A DNA stretch of 13,314 bases. Source: Pseudomonadota bacterium (GTDB lineage Bacteria > Desulfobacterota > Anaeroferrophillalia > Anaeroferrophillales > Tharpellaceae). The translations under genes were made by a program, and so were the position numbers. The stretch spans positions 1 to 13,314 of the forward strand of contig DAOWHJ010000127.1 in the NCBI GenBank assembly GCA_030641485.1, written 5' to 3'. Of this stretch, positions 1 to 6,684 are shown piece after piece (position 1 is the first letter of the stretch; each line of letters opens with the position of its first letter). The notes beneath the pieces are model-generated. The model searched no databases and was not told where the DNA came from. It saw only the letters and a program-made list of their open reading frames with translations.

Positions 1-456
1 ACCTCCTGGGTTATCCAGAAAAAACCGGATCTCTCGATGGTTCTTAACGGCTGTCTGGCGGGGTTGGTTGGAATTACCGCTGGTGCCGATGTCGTTTCAG
101 TGACAAGTGCAATTATTATCGGCTTTATTGCTGGCATCTTGGTGGTAGTGGCTGTGCTCTGCTTTGACCGGATAAAAATTGATGACCCGGTAGGGGCACT
201 TTCGGTACACTTGGTTTGCGGGGTGTGGGGAACCTTGGCCGTAGGCATTTTTTCAACCGAGCACAGTCTCTTCACCCAACTAATCGGTATCATAGCCATC
301 GGAATTTTCTGTAGCACCGCAACCGCTTTAATTTTTGGTGGTTTGAAGATGGTAATGGAAGTTCGCGTGACTGCGGAAGAGGAACAAAAGGGCCTTGATA
401 TAAGTGAGCATGGAATGGAGGCTTACAACGGATTTCAGATCTTTATCAGCCAATAA
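1..456 (+). CDS. amtB: Ammonium transporter AmtB, 3' part (5' end outside window)
   Basis: Inner-membrane channel of the Amt/Rh family that passes ammonium/ammonia into the cell. The frame is open from base 1, so the gene starts outside the window; about 151 C-terminal residues are present. Family signs are the GCLAGLVGITAG segment, the DDP followed by a conserved histidine in SVHLVCGVWG (one of the twin pore histidines), several hydrophobic membrane helices, and the typical cytoplasmic tail VTAEEEQKGLDISEHGMEAY, which contacts PII in known complexes. The tail ends normally at TAA, so the 3' end is intact. The PII gene follows 39 bp downstream on the same strand. This matches the well-known amtB/glnK functional pair, but here amtB comes first. 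Family assignment is very secure; the promoter cannot be seen. Confidence 0.95.
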   Translation, partial: TSWVIQKKPDLSMVLNGCLAGLVGITAGADVVSVTSAIIIGFIAGILVVVAVLCFDRIKIDDPVGALSVHLVCGVWGTLAVGIFSTEHSLFTQLIGIIAIGIFCSTATALIFGGLKMVMEVRVTAEEEQKGLDISEHGMEAYNGFQIFISQ

Positions 457-495
457 TATAGAGTATCACAACAAAAAATATATAAGGAGCAAATC

Positions 496-837
496 ATGAA
501 ATTAATCATTGCCTATATTCAGCCACACAAATTAAATGCAGTTAAACAGTCTCTGACTGAAGCTGATATCACCAAAATGTCAGTCACCAACTCATTAGGA
601 TGTGGTCAACAGATGGGTTTTACCGAAACCTATCGCGGCGCCGAGATTGAAGTTAACCTGCTGAAAAAAGTCCGTCTTGAGATAGCTGTTAATGACGAAT
701 ACTTGGAAAAGACGATCACCGCAATTGCTGACGGGGCTCACACTGGAGAAATCGGCGACGGCAAGATTTTTGTAATAACCCTGGATGAGTGCTATCGAAT
801 TCGCACCGGCGATACCGGGCCGGAAGCGATAGGGTAA
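496..837 (+). CDS. glnK: PII nitrogen regulatory protein (GlnK/GlnB family), lacks Tyr51
   Basis: Small trimeric signal protein (113 aa, normal length) that binds ATP/ADP and 2-oxoglutarate and, next to amtB, would be expected to plug the ammonium channel. Visible hallmarks are the T-loop region (about 37-55) with TYRGAEIEV, the nucleotide-binding stretch TGEIGDGKIFV (83-93), and the C-terminal RIRTG (101-105) with a final EAIG. Aligned by eye with E. coli GlnB, Tyr46 is present but position 51, the classical uridylylation tyrosine, is Ile. The protein should therefore not be uridylylated at that site. The start is fixed by a good Shine-Dalgarno TAAGGAG at 483-489. It is probably cotranscribed with amtB and is followed by a perfect hairpin. 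Family certain; the glnK symbol rests on the amtB linkage. Confidence 0.95.
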   Translation: MKLIIAYIQPHKLNAVKQSLTEADITKMSVTNSLGCGQQMGFTETYRGAEIEVNLLKKVRLEIAVNDEYLEKTITAIADGAHTGEIGDGKIFVITLDECYRIRTGDTGPEAIG

Positions 838-844
838 CACGAGG

Positions 845-884
845 ATGCATTCACTAACTCAGTTTTCTGAGTTAGTGAATGCAT
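845..884 (+). terminator. Perfect 18-bp hairpin after the PII gene (probable terminator, no T-tract)
   Basis: The arms at 845-862 (ATGCATTCACTAACTCAG) and 867-884 are exact reverse complements around a TTTT loop. It begins 7 bp after the PII stop, where a terminator is expected. No run of T follows (next bases TGACATC), so it is not a canonical intrinsic terminator. It could stop transcription by another route, stabilise the 3' end of the mRNA, or be an extragenic palindrome. Confidence 0.6.
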
Positions 885-1212
885 TGACATCAAGGTGGTC
901 AGCAAAGAATTAGTCACTCCCTTTTCAAATAGTCAATGGGACCGTAAATCGCCAATAGAGGTCACAGGTGAAAGAACATTTCCCTCTGTAACCTCTAAGT
1001 TTTCTGAGATTAAGGCAAATTGCTATCAAATCAACTCAGAAAGTTAAGTACCCTAATGATCACCATTCCATTCGCTTATTTTACACCCATAACTAATGAC
1101 ACGTAAAGACTCTAAACCTGCACTCTGAACGCAAACATAAAAGCCCTGCCCATATATTGCAATCTGCACCGACCATCTGCACTCATAAGGTAGTTTTCAA
1201 GGTTAATTTTTG

Positions 1213-1232
1213 CACTAGATTGAACCCTAGTG
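1213..1232. promoter_or_regulatory. Possible operator: CACTAG-N8-CTAGTG
   Basis: A 20-bp dyad with 6-bp arms (1213-1218 and 1227-1232) sits 11 bp upstream of the candidate -35 box for oadG-oadB. Size and spacing are typical of a dimeric regulator site. No regulator gene is in view and one six-base dyad can arise by chance, so this is a weak call. Confidence 0.2.
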
Positions 1233-1243
1233 GCGAATTTTGG

Positions 1244-1271
1244 TTGATTTTTACACGACAAATGATGTAAA
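1244..1271 (+). promoter_or_regulatory. Candidate sigma-70 promoter for oadG-oadB
   Basis: TTGATT at 1244-1249 and TGTAAA at 1266-1271, separated by 16 bp, about 110 bp before the oadG start. Each box matches consensus in four of six bases, so the call is tentative; no better pair stood out upstream of oadG. Confidence 0.3.
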
Positions 1272-1382
1272 AGGCCTCTCTTCCCTCTCGTTTAAGATTG
1301 GGATTGATGGTAATAGATGCATTCGGTTACAGTGAAAAACAAGATTTATCGTTAATCTAGTACTTGGTTAAGAGGTTTTACT

Positions 1383-1523
1383 ATGGATGTATGGTCTGAG
1401 GCGATGAAAATCTTTACTTTCGGTTTTACGTCAGTATTTTTTGTCCTGGGGGCGCTCTCCCTCACAGTCGTAGTCACGAGGGTTTTGATCGAAAAATTTA
1501 CTCCTAACCCGAAAAAAAAGTAG
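1383..1523 (+). CDS. oadG: Small OadG-like gamma subunit of a Na+-pumping decarboxylase (46 aa)
   Basis: A 46-residue protein starting MDVWSEAMKIF and ending in a basic tail, PNPKKK. It has one hydrophobic segment (about residues 10-31) followed by charged residues, the layout of the gamma subunit of oxaloacetate/methylmalonyl-CoA decarboxylase Na+ pumps, which anchors and assembles the complex. An AAGAGG Shine-Dalgarno at 1370-1375 precedes the ATG by 7 bases, and the oadB start lies 41 bp after its stop. It is shorter than the roughly 80-residue enterobacterial OadG and lacks an obvious proline- and histidine-rich C-terminal tail. The call relies on topology and position beside oadB, since this family is poorly conserved in sequence. 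Confidence 0.7.
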   Translation: MDVWSEAMKIFTFGFTSVFFVLGALSLTVVVTRVLIEKFTPNPKKK

Positions 1524-1564
1524 CTATTTAGATTTTCTCTTTCCCTGTTTTTATGGAGTTTGTT

Positions 1565-2680
1565 ATGACGGATGCGTTGTTTGAGTTTGTTAATTCCATG
1601 GGTATCTACCATATAACTGTAGGTAACCTGATCATGTGGGCAATCGCCTTCACTTTGATGTTTTTGGCTATCCGCAAAGGCTATGAACCGCTGCTGTTGG
1701 TCCCGATTGGCTTCGGGGTTTTCATTGTCAACCTGCCATTGACTAATCTTATGGAGGGTCACAACATTCTCCACATTTTCTATCACTATGGCTTAGAGTG
1801 GGAGTTGATTCCACCAATTATCTTTCTCGGTTTAGGCGCTATGACCGATTTCGGACCGGTTATTGCCAATCCAAAAACCCTGTTGCTGGGAGCGGCGGCG
1901 CAATTTGGAGTCTACATAGCGTTCTTTTTTGCTCTCGGCCTGGGATTTACTATTCCAGAAGCCTGTTCGATTGGGATTATTGGTGGTGCAGATGGCCCGA
2001 CAACAATTTTTACCACCGTGGCCTTGGCACCGCACCTACTGGGGGCAACCGCAGTTGCAGCCTACTCCTACATGGCTTTGGTTCCGGTAATTCAACCACC
2101 AATCATCCGGGCGCTGACAACCAAAAAAGAGCGCCTGATTCGCATGAAACAGCTCCGCCCGGTTTCAAAAAGACAGAAGATTATCTTCCCGCTGGTCACA
2201 TGTGGCCTAGTTTGCCTCTTTGTCCCGGCATCAGCTGCATTAATGGCAATGTTTATGCTCGGGAACTTCTTTCGTGAGTCCGGCGTAGTTGATCGCTTGA
2301 GTGGCGCTGCCCAAAATGAGTTGATGAATATTGTCACCATCTTTCTCGGTATTGCCGTCGGTGGCACCATGAGCGCAGAAGCCTTCTTGAACCCCAAAGC
2401 CTTGATGGTTTTCGGTATGGGTCTGGTTGCGTTCTCTTTCAGTACGGTTGGTGGACTTTTGCTGGCAAAACTGATGAATCTACTCTCCAAAGAGAAGATC
2501 AATCCGATGATTGGTGCAGCCGGAGTTTCGGCGGTCCCGATGGCGGCTCGAGTCGTACAGAAGATGGGGACTGATGAAGATCCACAGAACTTCCTCCTGA
2601 TGCATGCCATGGGCCCCAATGTTGCAGGGGTCATCGGTACTGTAGTTGCTGCGGGAATCTTTTTGACTATGGGCCAGTAG
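1565..2680 (+). CDS. oadB: Na+-translocating decarboxylase beta subunit (OadB/MmdB/GcdB family)
   Basis: Integral membrane subunit that decarboxylates carboxybiotin and exports Na+ in oxaloacetate, methylmalonyl-CoA, malonate or glutaconyl-CoA decarboxylases. The 371-aa product has many hydrophobic helices and the family motif IGIIGGADGPTTIFTT, whose aspartate (Asp143 here) corresponds to the essential Asp203 of Klebsiella OadB. GTMSAEAFLNPKAL and the near-terminal NFLLMHAMGPNVAGVIG are also typical. The ATG at 1565 is chosen because GGAG at 1555-1558 lies 6 bases upstream. An in-frame ATG at 1553 would add four residues but has no ribosome-binding site. It follows the oadG-like gene, and no alpha subunit gene lies in the window, so the substrate cannot be told. 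Family secure. Confidence 0.95.
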   Translation: MTDALFEFVNSMGIYHITVGNLIMWAIAFTLMFLAIRKGYEPLLLVPIGFGVFIVNLPLTNLMEGHNILHIFYHYGLEWELIPPIIFLGLGAMTDFGPVIANPKTLLLGAAAQFGVYIAFFFALGLGFTIPEACSIGIIGGADGPTTIFTTVALAPHLLGATAVAAYSYMALVPVIQPPIIRALTTKKERLIRMKQLRPVSKRQKIIFPLVTCGLVCLFVPASAALMAMFMLGNFFRESGVVDRLSGAAQNELMNIVTIFLGIAVGGTMSAEAFLNPKALMVFGMGLVAFSFSTVGGLLLAKLMNLLSKEKINPMIGAAGVSAVPMAARVVQKMGTDEDPQNFLLMHAMGPNVAGVIGTVVAAGIFLTMGQ

Positions 2681-2732
2681 TTTTCTGCTTAATCGGAAAA
2701 TCTGAACAGTGATGAAAAAAAGAGACTTATTT

Positions 2733-2818
2733 GCGAGAGTGGCGAAATTGGTAGACGCACTAGACTTAGGATCTAGCGGTTAGTAGCTGTGGGGGTTCGA
2801 GTCCCCCCTCTCGCACCA
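2733..2818 (+). tRNA. tRNA-Leu (anticodon TAG)
   Basis: Full cloverleaf. The acceptor stem GCGAGAG (2733-2739) pairs with CTCTCGC (2808-2814). The anticodon stem CTAGA/TCTAG encloses loop CTTAGGA with anticodon TAG at 2767-2769. A long variable arm (2777-2790) marks a class II tRNA, and the T arm is GGGGG-TTCGAGT-CCCCC. The discriminator is A and CCA is encoded (2816-2818). It reads CUA and probably other CUN leucine codons. It lies 52 bp after oadB and upstream of tig; a TTGACT at 2663-2668 inside the oadB end could be its -35 box, but no convincing -10 was found. Confidence 0.97.
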
Positions 2819-2849
2819 TCTCTCTATTACAGCAGATCTAATATTATGA

Positions 2850-2885
2850 AGGTTGCCTTAAAAATTATAATTTTCAAGGCAACCT
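2850..2885. terminator. 36-bp palindrome between tRNA-Leu and tig (possible terminator or attenuator)
   Basis: AGGTTGCCTT (2850-2859) and AAGGCAACCT (2876-2885) flank a symmetric AT-rich core, AAAATTATAATTTT (2861-2874). The only break in symmetry is the 2860/2875 pair. As RNA it would fold into a strong stem. It lies 31 bp after the tRNA and 71 bp before tig. No T-tract follows (next bases AAAAGAAATC), so a classical intrinsic terminator is not supported; tRNA 3' processing, an attenuator or a protein-binding site are alternatives. Confidence 0.45.
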
Positions 2886-2956
2886 AAAAGAAATCAAACT
2901 ATTTAGAAGAAGTAACTGGATCATCCTGACCGGAGTTTTCAGCAGAGGTTAATTTT

Positions 2957-4294
2957 ATGAGTGCTACAGTTAAAGATATCAGTACTGTCAAAAAAGAGCT
3001 ATCTTGTGAGCTTGGGGCCGAACAGATCGAGAAAAGCCTGAGCAAAGCGTACAAACGTTTTCAGAAAAAAGCAAAAATCAAGGGTTTCCGTCCCGGCAAA
3101 GCTCCGCTGAATCTGGTCCAAAGACTCTACCGTGAACAGGCCCGGATGGAGGTCATGGAAAGTCTGGTACAAGAAGCCTACAGTGAAGCTCTGGATGAAA
3201 ATAGTATCTCACCAATAGCCGCCCCCGAGATTGAAAATGTCTCATTCCCCGATGATGACACGACTCTCACCTTTACTGCAACCGTTGAGGTTTTACCTGA
3301 GATCACAATTGCTGCATATGATGACATCGTGCTTGAGAAACGCTCGACTGAAATTGAAGAGAGCGAAATTGATGCGGAAATAGAAAAATTGTGCCAGAGC
3401 ATGGCCCAGTTTAAAACTATCGATGAAAGACCGACTCAAGAGGGTGATACCTTAGAGATTGACTTTGTTGGACGCCTTGATGGAGATGAGTTTGAGGGCG
3501 GAAGTGCCGAAGGTTTCTCGATAGAGGTCGGCAGCGGCCAGTTCATCCCCGACCTTGAACGTCAACTGTCCGGATTAGAACTTAATCAGAGTTACGACCT
3601 GGAAACAGTATTTCCGGAAGATTACCACAAGGAAGAACTGGCGGGCAAAAAAACCGTTTTCACGGTAACAGTCAAGTCGATTAAGGAAAAAGATGTTCCT
3701 GAATTAAATGACGACTTGGCGGTCCAGGTTTCCGGTGGTGAGATGGAAACCGTTGAGGCCTTACGCGAAAAGATGTCCGAATATATCACCTCATCAAAGC
3801 AGGATTTGGTTCGAAACCAGAACACCTCGGAGCTCCTTGTGGCTCTGCGCAAACGGGCTGAATTTGAGTTGCCGGAGTGCATGTTAAAAGAGGAGAAAGA
3901 GCGGGCCCTCGCATCAGCCACCTCACGTTTCACCTCACAGGGGATCCCGCCAGAAAGAGCTGCAGAACTGATCAACGACCACCGCGAAAAGATTGAGTCT
4001 GAAGCGGCCGAAACCGTCAAGAACACCTTAATTCTTGAAAAACTTGCTGAACTTGAGAAGGTTGAAAGTACGCCCGATGAAGTTGGCGAGCGTTTTCAAA
4101 AATTTATTCAAAGCTCTGGCGGTAATGCTCAGGAAGTTTTTGAACAATTCAAAGGTCGTGAAGGTGAATTAACCGGCATGCTGCAACGAGAAGTTGTTAT
4201 GGAAAAAACCATCAACCAGCTTCTCGAGAAAGTCTCATACCAGGAGACCGAAAAAACAGCTGATGAAGAGAAACAAGGCGAAAGTGCTGAGTAA
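2957..4294 (+). CDS. tig: Trigger factor (ribosome-associated chaperone and peptidyl-prolyl isomerase)
   Basis: First chaperone met by nascent chains at the ribosome exit tunnel. The 445-aa length is normal. The N-terminal ribosome-binding domain carries the signature GFRPGKAP at 43-50. A middle FKBP-type prolyl isomerase domain spans roughly 155-240, starting GDTLEIDFVGRLDG and ending VKSIKEKDVPELND. The acidic, helical C-terminal chaperone arms follow. An AGAGG at 2944-2948 sets the ATG 8 bases downstream. It leads the tig-clpP-clpX cluster, a very common order; the 54-bp gap to clpP contains no terminator hairpin, so cotranscription is likely. The charged C-terminal tail after about residue 425 is probably disordered. 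Confidence 0.98.
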   Translation: MSATVKDISTVKKELSCELGAEQIEKSLSKAYKRFQKKAKIKGFRPGKAPLNLVQRLYREQARMEVMESLVQEAYSEALDENSISPIAAPEIENVSFPDDDTTLTFTATVEVLPEITIAAYDDIVLEKRSTEIEESEIDAEIEKLCQSMAQFKTIDERPTQEGDTLEIDFVGRLDGDEFEGGSAEGFSIEVGSGQFIPDLERQLSGLELNQSYDLETVFPEDYHKEELAGKKTVFTVTVKSIKEKDVPELNDDLAVQVSGGEMETVEALREKMSEYITSSKQDLVRNQNTSELLVALRKRAEFELPECMLKEEKERALASATSRFTSQGIPPERAAELINDHREKIESEAAETVKNTLILEKLAELEKVESTPDEVGERFQKFIQSSGGNAQEVFEQFKGREGELTGMLQREVVMEKTINQLLEKVSYQETEKTADEEKQGESAE

Positions 4295-4348
4295 TCAACC
4301 AAAAAGTCGAATATTTTACAGCCGAATTACTATTTAGAGGTATTTAAT

Positions 4349-4948
4349 ATGAATTTTCTGCCGATGGTGGTAGAGCAAAGTCCCGGGGGCGAACGCGCCT
4401 ATGACATCTATTCGCGCCTGCTACGTGACCGGATTGTTTTTTTAGGGACACCGATTGATGATAATATTGCTAATGCAGTAATCGCTCAGTTGCTTTTTTT
4501 AGAAGCTGACGACCCGGATAAAGATATAAACATCTATGTCAATTCACCCGGCGGCTCTGTTACTGCCGGGATGGCAATCTATGATACCATGCAATTTGTC
4601 AAGCCCGACATCACAACGATCTGTGTCGGCCAGGCAGCGAGCATGGGTGCACTGCTTTTGGCGGCCGGAACCAAGGGCAAACGTTACTCCCTGCCCCACT
4701 CAAGAATTTTGCTCCATCAGCCGATGGGAGGGTTCTCCGGCCAAGCCTCAGATATCGATATTCATGCGCGGGAGATTCTACGTCTAAAACAGGATCTGAA
4801 CACGATTTTGCAACACCATACCGGACAGGAGTTAGAGCGCCTGCAACAGGATACAGACCGCGATTTCTTCATGTCAAGTGAGCAAGCAGTTGAATATGGA
4901 GTGATTGATGAAGTAATCACGAAACGCGAAATTGCCGGGGAGAAATAA
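4349..4948 (+). CDS. clpP: ATP-dependent Clp protease proteolytic subunit
   Basis: Serine peptidase that forms the tetradecameric barrel of ClpXP, degrading unfolded, tagged and regulatory proteins fed by an AAA+ unfoldase. The 199-aa product has a complete catalytic triad: Ser98 in GQAASMGA, His123 in ILLHQPMGG and Asp172 in TDRDFFMS. The NSPGGSVTAGMAIYDTM segment (65-81) is also diagnostic. A short N-terminal stretch before PMVVEQSPGGERAYDI is probably removed as a propeptide, as in E. coli (inference). AGAGG at 4336-4340 sets the start. clpX begins 5 bp after the clpP stop, so the two are translated from one message. Confidence 0.98.
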   Translation: MNFLPMVVEQSPGGERAYDIYSRLLRDRIVFLGTPIDDNIANAVIAQLLFLEADDPDKDINIYVNSPGGSVTAGMAIYDTMQFVKPDITTICVGQAASMGALLLAAGTKGKRYSLPHSRILLHQPMGGFSGQASDIDIHAREILRLKQDLNTILQHHTGQELERLQQDTDRDFFMSSEQAVEYGVIDEVITKREIAGEK

Positions 4949-4953
4949 AGGGT

Positions 4954-6225
4954 ATGGCTCGAAAAAAAGATCAGGATATAATGATGCGCTGCTCCTTCTG
5001 CGGCAAGGATCAAAACAGTGTCAAAAAACTGATTGCCGGCCCTTCAGTCTTTATCTGCAATGAGTGCGTTGATCTTTGCAATGATATTATTGATGGCGAA
5101 AATGAGCATGACACTTTAGCTGACCTGCAGGATACTCTGGTACCACCGCGGCAGATTAAAGAGAAGCTTGACGAATATATAATTGGCCAGGATGAAGCCA
5201 AGCGCAAGCTTGCCGTAGCCGTCTACAACCACTATAAACGTATCGCCTCACGTGAACTTGAAAACTCTGATGACGGGGTTGAAATTCAAAAAAGTAATAT
5301 TCTTTTGACCGGTCCCACGGGTAGCGGAAAAACCTTATTAGCCCAGACTTTAGCTCGGGTTTTACAGGTTCCTTTCACAATTGTCGATGCCACCAATCTG
5401 ACTGAAGCTGGCTATGTCGGTGAAGACGTCGAAAATATTCTCGTTTCATTACTCCAGGCGGCTGATTACGATGTCGAACAGGCCTCACGTGGAATCATCT
5501 ATATCGATGAGATTGACAAGGTTGCACGTAAAGGAGACAGCCCCTCGATCACCCGGGATGTCTCCGGCGAAGGGGTCCAACAGGCGCTTCTGAAAATCCT
5601 TGAGGGAACAATTGCTAATGTCCCACCAAAAGGTGGTCGTAAACATCCGCAACAGGAGTTTATCAAACTCGACACCCGTGATATCCTCTTCATCTGCGGT
5701 GGGGCTTTTAACGGGCTGGACGATATCATCCAGCGCCGGATGCGTGGCAACACCCTGGGTTTTCAAACCCAGATTGAGAGCAAAAGTTTAACGGGCAGTG
5801 ATCCGGCCCATAAAGTAACCCCGTCTGACCTCTTGAAATTTGGTTTAATCCCCGAGTTTATCGGTCGCATGCCGGTAATTGCATGTCTCAGTGAACTCGA
5901 TCAGGAAGCCTTGGTCAAAATTCTCACAGAACCACGTAATGCCCTAGTCAAACAGTACCACAAACTCTTCCAAATGGATCAAGTGGAGCTTGATTTTAGT
6001 GCTACTGCTTTGGAAAAAGTGGCGCAGTTGGCAGTAGAGCAGAAAACCGGGGCTCGAGGCTTGCGCTCAATATTAGAGTCTGTTATGAACTCCATCATGT
6101 TCGACCTACCTGGTAGTGGTGCGGTTAAATGTGTGGTTGAAGATGATGTCATTATTAACGGTGCACAACCACTGTATTTATATGAAAATGAAGATAATCA
6201 TAAAAATAAGGTAGAATCAGCCTAA
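4954..6225 (+). CDS. clpX: ClpX, AAA+ unfoldase subunit of ClpXP
   Basis: Hexameric ATPase that recognises, unfolds and threads substrates into ClpP. The 423-aa product has an N-terminal zinc-binding domain with Cys13/Cys16 and Cys35/Cys38, Walker A GPTGSGKT (120-127), the pore-loop motif GYVGEDVE (153-160) and Walker B IIYIDEID (181-188). A conserved large AAA+ region (KGGRKHPQQEF, RRMRGNTLGFQ) and the C-terminal ARGLRSILE sensor-2 motif follow. The ClpP-contact tripeptide reads LGF where many homologues have IGF. The start lies only 5 bp after clpP; AAGGG at 4948-4952 is unusually close to the ATG and GGGGAG at 4937-4942 is more distant, so translation is probably coupled to clpP. An ATG pair at 4981 is a less likely start. 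Confidence 0.98.
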   Translation: MARKKDQDIMMRCSFCGKDQNSVKKLIAGPSVFICNECVDLCNDIIDGENEHDTLADLQDTLVPPRQIKEKLDEYIIGQDEAKRKLAVAVYNHYKRIASRELENSDDGVEIQKSNILLTGPTGSGKTLLAQTLARVLQVPFTIVDATNLTEAGYVGEDVENILVSLLQAADYDVEQASRGIIYIDEIDKVARKGDSPSITRDVSGEGVQQALLKILEGTIANVPPKGGRKHPQQEFIKLDTRDILFICGGAFNGLDDIIQRRMRGNTLGFQTQIESKSLTGSDPAHKVTPSDLLKFGLIPEFIGRMPVIACLSELDQEALVKILTEPRNALVKQYHKLFQMDQVELDFSATALEKVAQLAVEQKTGARGLRSILESVMNSIMFDLPGSGAVKCVVEDDVIINGAQPLYLYENEDNHKNKVESA

Positions 6226-6241
6226 AGTTAGCTTTTTTGCC

Positions 6242-6270
6242 TTGACTAGGCTGGCTGGCTTTGCTATAAG
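6242..6270 (+). promoter_or_regulatory. Strong sigma-70-type promoter for the HU gene
   Basis: TTGACT (6242-6247) and TATAAG (6265-6270) are separated by exactly 17 bp; each box matches consensus in five of six bases. Predicted transcription starts near 6277, about 35 bp before the HU ATG. It lies in the 86-bp gap after clpX, so HU and the following tRNAs have their own promoter. Confidence 0.8.
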
Positions 6271-6311
6271 GTCGCTTACTTTTAGCCAATGACACTGAGG
6301 GAGAAGTTATT

Positions 6312-6584
6312 ATGACGAAGGGCGAAATGATTGATGCTATTTCGGAAAAATCTGGAGCAACAAAAGCTGACTCAGAAAAGGTTTTGAAAGCATTTACTGA
6401 GGTTGTCAAAGATGAACTTGGCAAGGGTGAAAAAGTTGCTATGGTTGGTTTTGGTACTTTCTATGCAGTTGCTCGTCCGGCTCGTACCGGGCGCAATCCA
6501 AGAACTGGAGACAGCATTGAAATTGCAGCCAGTAACGTACCCAAATTCAAGCCTGGTAAAGCTTTAAAAGATAGCTTGAATTAA
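6312..6584 (+). CDS. hupB: HU family nucleoid DNA-binding protein
   Basis: Small basic histone-like protein that bends and compacts DNA as a dimer. The 90-aa length is exactly typical. It begins MTKGEMIDAISEKSGATKAD (helix pair), contains the core GEKVAMVGFGTFYA, and has the DNA-binding arm around ARTGRNPRTGDSIEI (about 58-72), followed by the conserved PKFKPGKALKDSLN end. GAGGGAG at 6297-6303 is the ribosome-binding site. It has its own promoter, and tRNA-Val starts only 16 bp after the stop with no terminator between, so HU mRNA and two tRNAs are probably made as one transcript. The symbol follows position near clpX; HU versus IHF was settled by the overall sequence. Confidence 0.95.
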   Translation: MTKGEMIDAISEKSGATKADSEKVLKAFTEVVKDELGKGEKVAMVGFGTFYAVARPARTGRNPRTGDSIEIAASNVPKFKPGKALKDSLN

Positions 6585-6600
6585 GAATTAAGTGCTTTGC

Positions 6601-6673
6601 GGGCGGGTAGCTCAGTTGGGAGAGCATCGGCCTTACAAGCCGAGGGTCACAGGTTCAAGCCCTGTTCCGCCTA
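6601..6673 (+). tRNA. tRNA-Val (anticodon TAC), no encoded CCA
   Basis: Cloverleaf: acceptor GGGCGGG (6601-6607), D stem GCTC/GAGC, anticodon stem TCGGC/GCCGA around loop CTTACAA (anticodon TAC at 6634-6636), T arm ACAGG-TTCAAGC-CCTGT, then TCCGCCT (6666-6672) and discriminator A. The first acceptor pair is G1-U72 and the last is G7-U66; the other five are Watson-Crick. The next bases are TTG, so CCA must be added by the nucleotidyltransferase, unlike the other two tRNAs here. It is probably processed from the HU transcript. Confidence 0.95.
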
Positions 6674-6684
6674 TTGCTATATTT

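Larger units (their letters stand above)
885..1382. other. Intergenic region without a recognisable gene
   Basis: About 500 bp with no ORF that resembles a known protein. It holds a second copy of AGTTTTCTGAG (861-871 and 998-1008) and an inverted relative, CTCAGAAAGTT, at 1035-1045. TTTCTGAG (1001-1008) and CTCAGAAA (1035-1042) could form an 8-bp stem. Four same-strand copies of TGCAC lie at 1119, 1165, 1178 and 1211. GATGCATTC occurs at 844-852 and again at 1316-1324. A possible promoter for the oad genes lies at 1244-1271. The region may be the regulatory zone of oadG-oadB plus decayed repeat sequence; that reading is inference. Confidence 0.5.

Noticed and set aside
846..914. A 22-codon frame MHSLTQFSELVNALTS... 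that recalls the N-terminus of some IS4-type transposases
   Set aside because: It is read mostly from the palindrome itself, ends after 22 codons, and nothing downstream continues a transposase in any frame.
871..1047. An open frame of 58 codons and a stop (VSECIDIKVVSKEL...)
   Set aside because: No ATG, no convincing ribosome-binding site before its only early GTG (895), no recognisable similarity, and it starts inside the hairpin arm. A chance open frame fits.
1352..1786. A 144-codon minus-strand frame over oadG and the oadB start
   Set aside because: It lies antisense to two well-supported genes and resembles no known protein; it is a shadow frame.
2092..2634. A 180-codon minus-strand frame inside oadB
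   Set aside because: It is antisense to the conserved GTMSAEAF and NFLLMHAMGPN regions of oadB and reads as low-information sequence, so it is a shadow of the real gene.
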